From positions 1 through 6,327 of the forward strand of contig CABTZC010000127.1 of assembly GCA_902489185.1 (NCBI GenBank): a DNA stretch of 6,327 nucleotides, given 5' to 3'. The notes under the pieces were generated by a model that did no database searches, was not told the DNA's origin, and saw nothing but the letters and a program-made list of their open reading frames with translations. Origin of the DNA: an uncultured Brevibacterium sp. Its GTDB lineage: Bacteria > Actinomycetota > Actinomycetes > Actinomycetales > Brevibacteriaceae. A program made the position numbers and the translations under genes. Positions 1 to 5,408 of this stretch are shown piece by piece; position 1 is the stretch's first letter, and every line of letters begins with the position of its first letter.

Positions 1-660
1 CCTGTACGACGCGTCCAACACCGTTCCGGCAGAAAGCTTAGGCGGGATGGTGAGCCCGTGGCGCACATCGCGCAAACGACGCCCCGCAACCGTAGTGTCG
101 ACAGTGACCAACAGCGTTTCAAAGCCGTTCTTCCACGCCCGTTCCAACAGATCCCGGGACGCGTCACGATCACGCCACAAGTACAGCTGGAACCACTTGG
201 TTGCGTTGGGCGCACACGCCGCGACATCCTCAATGCTGCGCGTACCCATGGTGGACAGGGTGAACGGCACCCCAAAGCGGTCGGCCGTACGCACACCGGC
301 CACTTCGCCTTCTGTGTGCATCATGCGGGTGAACCCAGTAGGCGCGATCCCCACCGGCAAACGCGACTCCACGCCGGCGATCGTGGTGGACAAATCCACA
401 TCGGCCGACCCCGCCAAAATCGCCGGGTCAAACTCTAAATTCCTAAACGCTTCACGGTTACCGCGGTACGTGTATTCGTCCTGCGCACCACCGTCTACGT
501 AGTTGAACGGCCCCGCAGGTGTGCGTCGCTTAGCGATCCTGCGCAAATCGTCGATGTCACCCACACGCGCCAACCGGGACTTTCGACCCCCAAGGTTGAG
601 GTCAAACTGCATGAGAGGCACAAAGTTCTTGAGCTGCGGAACGCGTCTAATGGTCACCAT
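1..660 (-). CDS. FMN-dependent alpha-hydroxy-acid oxidase/dehydrogenase (lactate-type), 3' end cut by window
   Basis: The first 220 residues are visible; the C-terminal part lies beyond position 1, so the gene is partial. It belongs to the glycolate oxidase / L-lactate dehydrogenase (LldD-like) TIM-barrel flavoenzymes, which oxidise 2-hydroxy acids to 2-oxo acids using FMN. Family signatures seen are FNYVDGGAQDE (52-62, active-site Tyr54), GIAPTGFTRMMHTEGE (104-119, FMN phosphate/ring loop), STMGTRSIEDV (136-146), WFQLYLWRDR (156-165, Tyr160), and VTVDTTVAGRRLRD (185-198, Asp188 and Arg195 of the substrate site). The catalytic Lys/His/Arg of the second half cannot be checked. The ATG at 660 lies inside the end of the DUF402 gene (14-nt overlap), with only a weak GAG about 7 nt upstream, so translation is probably coupled. 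The N-terminus (MVTIRRVPQL...) has the length expected for actinobacterial homologues. The substrate is not determined; L-lactate is the usual guess for this group. Confidence 0.93.
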   Translation of the reverse strand, partial: MVTIRRVPQLKNFVPLMQFDLNLGGRKSRLARVGDIDDLRRIAKRRTPAGPFNYVDGGAQDEYTYRGNREAFRNLEFDPAILAGSADVDLSTTIAGVESRLPVGIAPTGFTRMMHTEGEVAGVRTADRFGVPFTLSTMGTRSIEDVAACAPNATKWFQLYLWRDRDASRDLLERAWKNGFETLLVTVDTTVAGRRLRDVRHGLTIPPKLSAGTVLDASYR

Positions 661-1432
661 GATGCCACTCTACCGAGCCGTGAGGGTCCACACATTCCCG
701 GCCCGGGGTTTCCCAATTTCTGGGCGCCTGCCAGCCCGACCAGTCCTCGGTGAACGCCCACATGCCTTGTTCCCACTGATCTAACGCCACAGAGGCATTG
801 GCGCGAATTGCCGCCGCGACGCCAGCATCCCACTGGCCGTACTTCACTGCCGCGGCCAGTTCGTCTTCGTCTTTGAGCTGTGGCACCTGGCCTGGGCGAA
901 TCACCAGGTCAAGCACATGGTCCGAGGTGTATAACTCCCCCACCGCGTGCCGGTCCTTTGCGGGTCCCAACCGGTGATGTCCCTCTAGGTTGACGTAGTG
1001 CGCGTTCACTTCGCCAGACGCCTCACGGAACACCCACACCGAAAACGGCATGCCTGCCGGAATCAGACGGAGTACCCCACGCCCGTACCACTGACCACCC
1101 ACTGCCACACGATCGACCCTGCGTGGGTTAAACCGCACATGATCAGGCACGTTGTGAGGGTTGATGGTCTCAAACCCCGCCAACCGGGCGTGCACCACCG
1201 GCGTGCCTCCGGCCAGCCACACCACCAGTCCGCGCTCGTCATGACGCACCACCCGCACCGGCTGCACTACATCCACCCCGTGTGCCGCATAGTCGTGCCG
1301 GCGAAATCGCCACCGCACCACATCACCCGGCTGCAGTCGCGGAGCCTGGGCAAGTGGAACGGAGCTGGCCGGGGCTGGCGACGGAAAAGGCTCCGTTCCG
1401 TATTGGGTAGTACCGTCAGTTGGCGTAGTCAA
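647..1432 (-). CDS. DUF402 domain protein (FomD/SC4828-like putative nucleotide phosphatase)
   Basis: This is a 261-residue soluble protein. The core matches DUF402: after a beta-rich N-terminal half (PGDVVRWRFRRHDY at 35-48) come YVNLE (146-150), D171 and LDLVI (174-178), and KDEDEL (187-192). The acidic D..LDLV..KDEDEL pattern is the family's metal/phosphate site. The C-terminus has the spaced tryptophans (DWSGWQAPRNWETPG, 230-244) common in actinobacterial members. Characterised relatives hydrolyse nucleoside diphosphates (SC4828) or a CMP-phosphonate (FomD), so a divalent-cation-dependent nucleotide or phosphoanhydride hydrolase is likely; the true substrate is unknown. The start is a TTG at 1432 overlapping the DUF4097 gene by 17 nt, and it is supported by a GGAG 9 nt upstream (1442-1445). 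The first ~33 residues are Pro/Ser/Thr/Ala-rich and probably disordered. A GTG at residue 38 or 39 is a less attractive alternative because it would cut into the conserved PGDVV strand. The gene overlaps the downstream oxidase by 14 nt. Confidence 0.85.
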   Translation of the reverse strand: MTTPTDGTTQYGTEPFPSPAPASSVPLAQAPRLQPGDVVRWRFRRHDYAAHGVDVVQPVRVVRHDERGLVVWLAGGTPVVHARLAGFETINPHNVPDHVRFNPRRVDRVAVGGQWYGRGVLRLIPAGMPFSVWVFREASGEVNAHYVNLEGHHRLGPAKDRHAVGELYTSDHVLDLVIRPGQVPQLKDEDELAAAVKYGQWDAGVAAAIRANASVALDQWEQGMWAFTEDWSGWQAPRNWETPGRECVDPHGSVEWHHGDH

Positions 1433-2330
1433 TCGTGATTGCTCCAGTCTCGGTCGATGCTGTGACCGGGATCGCGTAGGGGTCGGAATCGTTTGAGTCT
1501 ACATTGACGATCTTCTCGCCAGTCTGAGTTTCAGCTTTCACGTTGTACGGGTGTCTGCCTGGCACGTCCTCTGGATCCAGTAGCTCAATGTCCACCACCC
1601 CAGTCTTGGCCTTCGCACGGATGCTGGACGGCTGAGCGTCTTCAGACATTTCATAGGTCAACGCGCCACTTGTTGCTTCCAACGCTATGTCGCCGGTGAC
1701 TTTCAGGTCGTCCACCGTGACACTTCCAGTGCGAGCGCGTCCCGTGAAGTTCTTCACCTCCCCAGAGGCCGAAACCATACCCGACTTGGTACTCAACTCC
1801 ACGTTTGTCGCCAACCCGTTGAAGTGGACGACGCCCCGTTCACTCGTCACTTTCACGTCGTGGTATTTACCTGACTCAATGTAAATGTCACCGGATTTCC
1901 AATCAGCTTGCAGATTAAGTTTCTTGTCCGCAGGGAGACCGATCGTAACGGTGGTACTTCTAGTTGCCCTCCAGCTACCTGGTTCGTGCGTCACCTTCAC
2001 CTGATCGGCAGAGTCAGACGAGTGCGTTTCCACCTCAGGAGGCTCACCCGCCCCAACAGCCTTGTACTTAATGAAGCCTTCGCCTTTAGTGGTCACGATG
2101 TGAAGTCGAGTATTCTCTCCGGTCAGCTCCAAGGTATCTGCCGCCGGGTTGAACGGCATGTTCTTTTCCACCACCTCGACCTGCAGAAGTTGCACGGCCG
2201 CCATCGCACCAAAGCTTGCTGGCACGGCGAGTGCCACACACACCACCGCGGCCACGGCAACGCGCCACAGAACCCGGCCCGTTGAGCTTAACGGTGGGGC
2301 AGGTTTCGTGTACTTTTTTGGCATCGTCAT
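1416..2330 (-). CDS. Membrane-anchored DUF4097 beta-strand repeat protein
   Basis: This is a 304-residue protein: a short basic cytoplasmic tail (1-22), one hydrophobic segment (about 23-47) and a long beta-strand-rich domain predicted to be extracytoplasmic. The tail of repeats resembles the DUF4097 (LiaG-like) fold, with short recurring strands such as KSGDIYIESG (145-154), STKSGMVSASG (180-190), RTGSVTVDDL (200-209), TSGALTYEM (220-228) and TETGAITIDY (293-302). These are about 20-40 residues apart and fit a right-handed beta-solenoid. No catalytic motif is visible. DUF4097 proteins are frequently encoded beside envelope-stress two-component systems; here the gene begins 1 nt after the response regulator stop. 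I infer a sensing, scaffolding or envelope-protective role linked to the HK/RR pair. The signal segment lacks a lipobox and a clear signal-peptidase site, so it is called an anchor. The ATG at 2330 has AGGAG 6 nt upstream; a second ATG lies two codons later. Confidence 0.88.
   Translation of the reverse strand: MTMPKKYTKPAPPLSSTGRVLWRVAVAAVVCVALAVPASFGAMAAVQLLQVEVVEKNMPFNPAADTLELTGENTRLHIVTTKGEGFIKYKAVGAGEPPEVETHSSDSADQVKVTHEPGSWRATRSTTVTIGLPADKKLNLQADWKSGDIYIESGKYHDVKVTSERGVVHFNGLATNVELSTKSGMVSASGEVKNFTGRARTGSVTVDDLKVTGDIALEATSGALTYEMSEDAQPSSIRAKAKTGVVDIELLDPEDVPGRHPYNVKAETQTGEKIVNVDSNDSDPYAIPVTASTETGAITIDYAN
1442..1445 (-). promoter_or_regulatory. Ribosome binding site that decides the TTG start of the DUF402 gene
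   Basis: On the minus strand GGAG (1445 to 1442) is followed by a 9-nt spacer and then TTG at 1432. No ATG exists in frame in the N-terminal region, so this site is the main reason for choosing the TTG. It lies inside the 3' end of the DUF4097 coding sequence. Confidence 0.7.
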
Positions 2331-2331
2331 G

Positions 2332-2976
2332 TCAGACTCCTAGAAACTTCAGAACAGCGAGGACGCGGCGGTTTTCGTCGCTATCGGCCAGCAGCCCAAG
2401 CTTGGTAAACATCGAACTAATGTGCTTTTCAACAGCACCGCTACTTAAGAACAACGTGCTCGCAATAGCTGAGTTCGACTTCCCTTCAGCCATCAACTGC
2501 AACACCTGGCGTTCACGTTCACTCAGAACCGCCAACCCGTCCTTCTTCCGGGAGCGGACCATGATCTGAGCAACCACCTCGGGATCCAAAACCGTGCCCC
2601 CGCCCGCCACGTCTTCAACCGCGGCCAGGAAGTCATCCACATCAGCCACACGGTCCTTGAGCAGATACCCAAAGTTGCCCGTGTTCTCAGCGATCAGATC
2701 AGAGGCGTACCGTTCCTCCACGTACTGGCTGAGCACCAGCACGCTCACCTCCGGGTTCTGGCTGCGGATCAGCACAGCGGCCCGGATGCCCTCGTCCGTA
2801 AACGTGGGAGGCATGCGCACGTCCACAATCACCAAATCAGGGTTGAGGTCCGTCACCGACGACAGCAGATCAGTAGCGTCGGACAGGGTGGCGACCACTT
2901 CGTGCCCCGCATCCGTGAGCAGACGAACAAGACCTTCACGCAACAAAACCGAATCTTCAGCAATGACTATTCGCAT
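2332..2976 (-). CDS. Two-component response regulator, NarL/LuxR (FixJ) family
   Basis: This 214-residue protein has the normal length for the family. The receiver domain (1-~120) has the acidic pair Glu7/Asp8, the phospho-acceptor Asp52 in DLVIVDVRMPP (47-57), the switch Ser83 in VLSQYVEERY (81-90), and Lys107 in YLLKDRV (104-110). The MPP-TFTDEG stretch after Asp52 and the SQYVEERY segment are typical of a common actinobacterial subgroup. The C-terminal LuxR-type helix-turn-helix (about 148-214) shows LSERERQVLQLMAEGKSN (151-168) and the recognition-helix segment SSGAVEKHISSMFTKLGL (178-195). It is expected to be phosphorylated by the kinase encoded immediately upstream and to bind DNA as a dimer; its targets may include its own operon promoter. 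The ATG at 2976 overlaps the kinase stop by 10 nt, with GGAG 5 nt upstream (2982-2985). All key residues are intact. Confidence 0.95.
   Translation of the reverse strand: MRIVIAEDSVLLREGLVRLLTDAGHEVVATLSDATDLLSSVTDLNPDLVIVDVRMPPTFTDEGIRAAVLIRSQNPEVSVLVLSQYVEERYASDLIAENTGNFGYLLKDRVADVDDFLAAVEDVAGGGTVLDPEVVAQIMVRSRKKDGLAVLSERERQVLQLMAEGKSNSAIASTLFLSSGAVEKHISSMFTKLGLLADSDENRRVLAVLKFLGV
2337..2341 (-). promoter_or_regulatory. Ribosome binding site of the DUF4097 gene
   Basis: AGGAG on the minus strand (2341 to 2337) lies 6 nt before the ATG at 2330 and overlaps the last codons of the response regulator. This arrangement gives translational coupling. Confidence 0.75.
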
Positions 2977-4208
2977 GGCAACTCCACTGTGATAACCGTG
3001 GGACCACCCACGGGAGAATGGACATTGAACGTACCTCTGGCCGCCGTCACACGGTGGGCCAACCCAGCCAACCCGGTAGTCGAGCCGGCGGTCGAAAGCT
3101 GGGCACCACCTCGGCCGTTGTCACGCACCTCAATCCGCATGCGACCACCCATGTACGTGATACTCACGTGGCCTTCCGTGGCTTGAGCGTGCTTGCCCAT
3201 GTTGGAAAGCGCCTCGGCGACCACGAAGTACGCGACCGATTCGATGTTTGGCGCCACCCGCGGCACATCGACGTTGACCGTCACAGGCACGGCCGAACGG
3301 GCCGCCAAAGCTGAAACCGCCGCATCCAAACCGCGGTCGGTAAGCACCGCCGGGTGGATTCCCCGGACCAGTTCGCGTAGCTGAGTGATTGCGGCCTTCG
3401 AATCACTGTGCGCTTCCTCCAACAGGGCGTGCGCGCCCTCCGGGTCACGCTCCAGTTTGGACTTGGCCATGCCCACCTTCATGGACAGGGCCACCAGGGT
3501 GGGTTGGACGCCGTCATGCAGGTCGCGTTCGATACGCAGGCGCTCCGTGGTGGCCGCATCTACCGCCCCCACCCGAGCACGGTCAACCTCGGTGAGTTCC
3601 CGCTTCAAGGTTTCCGCCTGGGGCACCGCTAGGAGCCAGCGGTCAAGAGCACGGTCGGCTATTGCGGCCACCCACAAACTCACGAAGCCCACGATGAGCG
3701 CCAGGCTCCCGAACACCACGAACAGTCCACGGGTTGAGCCCCGGGGCTCAGGCGTCGCGAGGATTGCGGGCGCATCAGGGTTAATCGCGCCGATGAAGAA
3801 GACAGCGGTGAACACCGCGCACACGGTGCACAGGATGAGCGTGAAGAGCCCCAGCACCTGCTTGGAGAAGTGCAGGGCGGTTTCGCGCCAGAAGTACGCC
3901 TCACCGGCGGCGCGGATGTTCGTTTCTGCCCAGCCTCGGAAGCCTGTGCTGTTGGCTCGGCGTCGAGGCGGGAACGGGATTTCCGTGTTGTAGATCGCTT
4001 CAGAGCGGCGACGCTCCAGGACATTGATACCGCGTTGCACCAGCACCCAAAAGAACAGGACGATGAGCCCTACCCCAGCGGCCAACGCGGTGCTAATACC
4101 AGTTGTGATGACGACGAGCTGAACCCACAGCCACACGGACGCGATGATCCCCGAAAACAGAACATTGAGCATGCCCCACGGGTTCGGGATAAGCAGTTCT
4201 TTCTTCAT
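2967..4208 (-). CDS. Sensor histidine kinase (HisKA_3 / HATPase_c) with four-helix membrane sensor domain
   Basis: This 413-residue protein starts with two hydrophobic segments (about 14-36 and 38-58). A cytoplasmic basic stretch follows, with RRR at 66-68 and 82-84. Next comes an amphipathic AYFWRETALHF (104-114) leading into two more membrane segments (about 118-142 and 161-184), a layout matching the actinobacterial putative 'Sensor' domain. The dimerisation/phospho-acceptor domain begins near 205; His231 lies in RLRIERDLHDGVQPTLVAL (223-241), the HisKA_3 signature. The ATP-binding domain shows the N box AEALSNMGKHAQA (331-343, Asn336), the G1 box DNGRGGA (363-369) and the G2 region TTGLAGLAHRV (377-387). 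All catalytic elements are present, so it should autophosphorylate and feed the regulator at 2976. There is little extracytoplasmic loop, which suggests intramembrane sensing, perhaps of envelope stress or membrane-active compounds (inference). The ATG at 4208 has no correctly spaced Shine-Dalgarno sequence but sits 6 nt after a TAGATT hexamer. The next in-frame ATG (codon 13) would shorten the first membrane approach and has no better site. Confidence 0.94.
   Translation of the reverse strand: MKKELLIPNPWGMLNVLFSGIIASVWLWVQLVVITTGISTALAAGVGLIVLFFWVLVQRGINVLERRRSEAIYNTEIPFPPRRRANSTGFRGWAETNIRAAGEAYFWRETALHFSKQVLGLFTLILCTVCAVFTAVFFIGAINPDAPAILATPEPRGSTRGLFVVFGSLALIVGFVSLWVAAIADRALDRWLLAVPQAETLKRELTEVDRARVGAVDAATTERLRIERDLHDGVQPTLVALSMKVGMAKSKLERDPEGAHALLEEAHSDSKAAITQLRELVRGIHPAVLTDRGLDAAVSALAARSAVPVTVNVDVPRVAPNIESVAYFVVAEALSNMGKHAQATEGHVSITYMGGRMRIEVRDNGRGGAQLSTAGSTTGLAGLAHRVTAARGTFNVHSPVGGPTVITVELPCE
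2982..2985 (-). promoter_or_regulatory. Ribosome binding site of the response regulator gene
   Basis: GGAG on the minus strand (2985 to 2982) is followed by a 5-nt spacer and the ATG at 2976. It lies within the last codons of the kinase gene. Confidence 0.7.
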
Positions 4209-4214
4209 GCTTCC

Positions 4215-4220
4215 AATCTA
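4215..4220 (-). promoter_or_regulatory. Candidate -10 element for a leaderless transcript of the kinase operon
   Basis: On the minus strand TAGATT (4220 to 4215) is followed by exactly 6 nt and then the ATG at 4208. In the usual -10 geometry this places +1 on the A of the start codon. No TTGACA-like -35 is found at 16-18 nt spacing. The only purine run before the ATG (GGAAG at 4214-4210) ends 1 nt before it, too close to serve as a Shine-Dalgarno sequence. Confidence 0.5.
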
Positions 4221-4295
4221 GGTTTCGCCTACCGTTCAAGAATATGGTGCTGACCGCCAACCGGGGTAGGGAAAACCCCCGAGGTGGTGGGGTTG

Positions 4296-4324
4296 GTCAT
4301 CGGGTAACGACTGGGTTGGATGAC
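4296..4324. promoter_or_regulatory. Imperfect dyad/direct repeat in the divergent promoter region, possible regulator site
   Basis: GTCATC (4296-4301) and GATGAC (4319-4324) are inverted copies 17 nt apart. Each is preceded by or adjoins a GGTTGG (4291-4296 and 4314-4319), giving an overlapping 23-bp-spaced direct repeat. The position, 88-116 bp upstream of the kinase start and 64-92 bp upstream of the plus-strand gene, would suit a response-regulator binding site. This is inferred from symmetry only. Confidence 0.3.
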
Positions 4325-4351
4325 GGCCGAGGCGGCGTAAGGAGAGTTCTA

Positions 4352-4367
4352 AGGTTGCGTGGAACCT
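4352..4367. promoter_or_regulatory. Short dyad overlapping the -35 region of the plus-strand gene
   Basis: AGGTT (4352-4356) and AACCT (4363-4367) form an inverted repeat with 6 nt between the arms. It covers the place where a -35 element would lie relative to TACAGT at 4375. No consensus -35 is present there, so this could be an activator or repressor site; chance cannot be excluded for 5-bp arms. Confidence 0.28.
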
Positions 4368-4374
4368 GCACCGC

Positions 4375-4380
4375 TACAGT
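4375..4380 (+). promoter_or_regulatory. Candidate -10 element for a leaderless transcript of the small membrane protein gene
   Basis: TACAGT (4375-4380) matches TANNNT and is followed by 7 nt and the ATG at 4388, which places +1 at or 1 nt before the start codon. No Shine-Dalgarno sequence exists between it and the ATG, in line with a leaderless message. Confidence 0.48.
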
Positions 4381-4387
4381 GAACGCT

Positions 4388-4993
4388 ATGGATGAGTCAC
4401 ACACACCTCTGCGATCTCGCACTCGCACAGTCATCCTGTTTTGGATTTCCGCAATCACCGGCGTTGCCATGTACGTCACCCAACACATCTTGGTAGAACG
4501 CGGCGACTTGCCACGCTCCCTACCCACAGGTGACTCTGTTGGAGTCGTGACCATGGGCGTAGAAATCGCACTGGGCGTACTCGCTCTCGCCCTGCTCCCC
4601 GCAGCGATCCGCCACGACCCCATGGAACGCGAAAAGTCCTACGTGGGCCCGCCAGAAGCACTCGTCGCCTCACTCGTCATCCTGTGCCTCTGGTTCGTCA
4701 CGCTCCTGGCAGCACCGGCAGGAGCGGTCGTACTCATTTCGCTGTCCGCACGCCTCTCACCCTCATGGACACTACCCGCGCTCGCTGCCTCGATCCTGTC
4801 AGTAGTCGTTCACGAACTCACCTACAGCCCACTTGCCCACGAATTCGACTACCGTGTGGCCCTCGGCGCCATCTGCCTCACCCTCATTCTCATTGCTATG
4901 GGCACCGCCCGCGGCATCGTTCTACGACGCCAACTCGTCCACAGTTTCCGCACCCGCCACGACACAGACGACCCACAGCACGCCCACAAATAA
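4388..4993 (+). CDS. Polytopic membrane protein resembling a histidine-kinase sensor half without kinase core
   Basis: This is a 201-residue protein of unrecognised family. A basic N-terminus (RSRTR, 9-13) precedes hydrophobic segments at about 14-35, 52-74, 90-107, 110-121, 128-141 and 157-178, so it has five or six membrane passes. It ends in a basic then acidic tail (LRRQLVHSFRTRHDTDDPQ, 179-197). The layout and the final helix running into a basic RR.LV.S.R stretch resemble the membrane portion of many actinobacterial sensor kinases, where a coiled coil and the His-containing domain would follow. Here the frame stops instead, and no kinase motif (HD, N box, G box) appears downstream in any frame up to 5408. 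The ATG at 4388 is chosen because hydrophobic structure begins right after it, TACAGT lies 7 nt upstream, and the possible extension back to 4244 encodes low-complexity Gly/Arg-rich sequence unlike a protein. It is divergent from the intact two-component operon, which may be its partner (inference). It may instead be an unrelated small membrane protein. Confidence 0.72.
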   Translation: MDESHTPLRSRTRTVILFWISAITGVAMYVTQHILVERGDLPRSLPTGDSVGVVTMGVEIALGVLALALLPAAIRHDPMEREKSYVGPPEALVASLVILCLWFVTLLAAPAGAVVLISLSARLSPSWTLPALAASILSVVVHELTYSPLAHEFDYRVALGAICLTLILIAMGTARGIVLRRQLVHSFRTRHDTDDPQHAHK

Positions 4994-5034
4994 CCACCTC
5001 GGCGGGGGGCGCGGGGCTCCCACACCCGAGGCGG
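4994..5034 (+). terminator. GC-rich hairpin just after the plus-strand gene, possible terminator without a U-tract
   Basis: The arm CCACCTCGG (4994-5002) begins directly after the TAA and pairs with CCGAGGCGG (5026-5034) with one mismatch. The interior is very G/C-rich and can pair further. No T-run follows immediately; the nearest is CCCCTTTTT at 5062-5070. It could stop transcription or protect the 3' end, but it is not a classical intrinsic terminator. Confidence 0.4.
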
Positions 5035-5074
5035 TAGCGAGAGAAGTTTCCGGTCATCGTTCCCCTTTTTGTTC

Positions 5075-5213
5075 AGCAACTCAGTTACCCACCACAAGTG
5101 AGATTTCTTGGAGTTGCTGTGGTGAGCAACTCGCCGATTTTGGGCCAAAAACGTGAACAAAACGAACAAAAGTGATATTTACTCAACACATTGCACCGAG
5201 CTGTGGTGGGTAA
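5075..5213. repeat. Cluster of nested, mutually exclusive inverted repeats
   Basis: TTACCCACCACA (5085-5096) is the exact reverse complement of TGTGGTGGGTAA (5202-5213). Inside this pair lies a perfect 8-bp hairpin, GAGTTGCT (5111-5118) / AGCAACTC (5125-5132), with loop GTGGTG. A further copy of AGCAACTC sits at 5075-5082 and could compete for GAGTTGCT. CACCACA (5090-5096) could also pair with TGTGGTG (5118-5124). The result is a 12-bp outer stem around an inner hairpin, with at least two alternative folds. This could be a structured RNA, a MITE-like remnant (no target duplication was seen at the ends), or paired protein-binding sites. Confidence 0.55.
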
Positions 5214-5336
5214 ATGAGGTCGGAGCATGTGGTGGCGTGGCACCTGCTTGGTGTGCTGCATTTACTTGGTTGCGCAGTTCATGTGAAACGTTCCATGTGG
5301 TTTAGCCAAAGCCAGACGGCGCAAAGCGAAACACCC

Positions 5337-5377
5337 AAAACAAAACCGGCGCGCACCCACGAAAGGGCACGCGCCGG
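5337..5377 (-). terminator. Intrinsic terminator of the dehydrogenase gene
   Basis: On the minus strand, arm CCGGCGCGTGCCC (5377 to 5365), loop TTTCGT (5364 to 5359) and arm GGGTGCGCGCCGG (5358 to 5346) are followed by TTTTGTTTT (5345 to 5337). The two central positions are G-U wobbles in minus-strand RNA but C-A mismatches in plus-strand RNA, so the structure favours the minus direction. It begins 31 nt after the stop codon of the gene at 5409-6170. Confidence 0.88.
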
Positions 5378-5408
5378 CACTACGCACAAAGCGCAAAAGC
5401 CAGAAATC

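Larger units (their letters stand above)
4994..5408. other. Non-coding interval between two convergent genes
   Basis: No open frame here has a start, ribosome binding site and composition that look genuine. The stretch is AT-richer than the flanking genes from about 5050 to 5215. It holds the GC-rich hairpin at its left end, a cluster of inverted repeats (5075-5213), a 9-bp tandem pair GAACAAAAC/GAACAAAAG (5155-5172), three copies of CATGTG (from 5226, 5280 and 5294), and the terminator of the dehydrogenase gene at its right end. No tRNA or rRNA is seen. A small RNA or a remnant of a short mobile element is possible. Confidence 0.6.

Noticed and set aside
4244..4387. N-terminal extension of the plus-strand membrane protein to an ATG at 4244
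   Set aside because: The extra 48 residues are Gly/Arg-rich low-complexity sequence, would occupy the divergent promoter region, and have no ribosome binding site. The ATG at 4388 directly precedes the membrane segments.
4279..5034. Repeated CCGAGG(T/C)GG nonamer flanking the small membrane protein gene (4279, 4327, 4994 reverse, 5026)
   Set aside because: The same word also occurs inside coding sequence (2574-2582 and 3106-3114), and two of the four copies are simply the arms of the hairpin. The flanking pattern is therefore probably compositional.
4849..5169. Minus-strand open frame of 106 codons
   Set aside because: It overlaps the plus-strand membrane protein gene in antisense and the repeat-bearing intergenic DNA. 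It is Arg/Trp-rich with no recognisable domain and no ribosome binding site, so it is treated as a shadow.
5276..5289. parS-like sequence AGTTCATGTGAAAC
   Set aside because: It matches only 11 of 14 positions of the consensus parS core and loses the left-half symmetry. A single degenerate half-site in an intergenic region is not enough.
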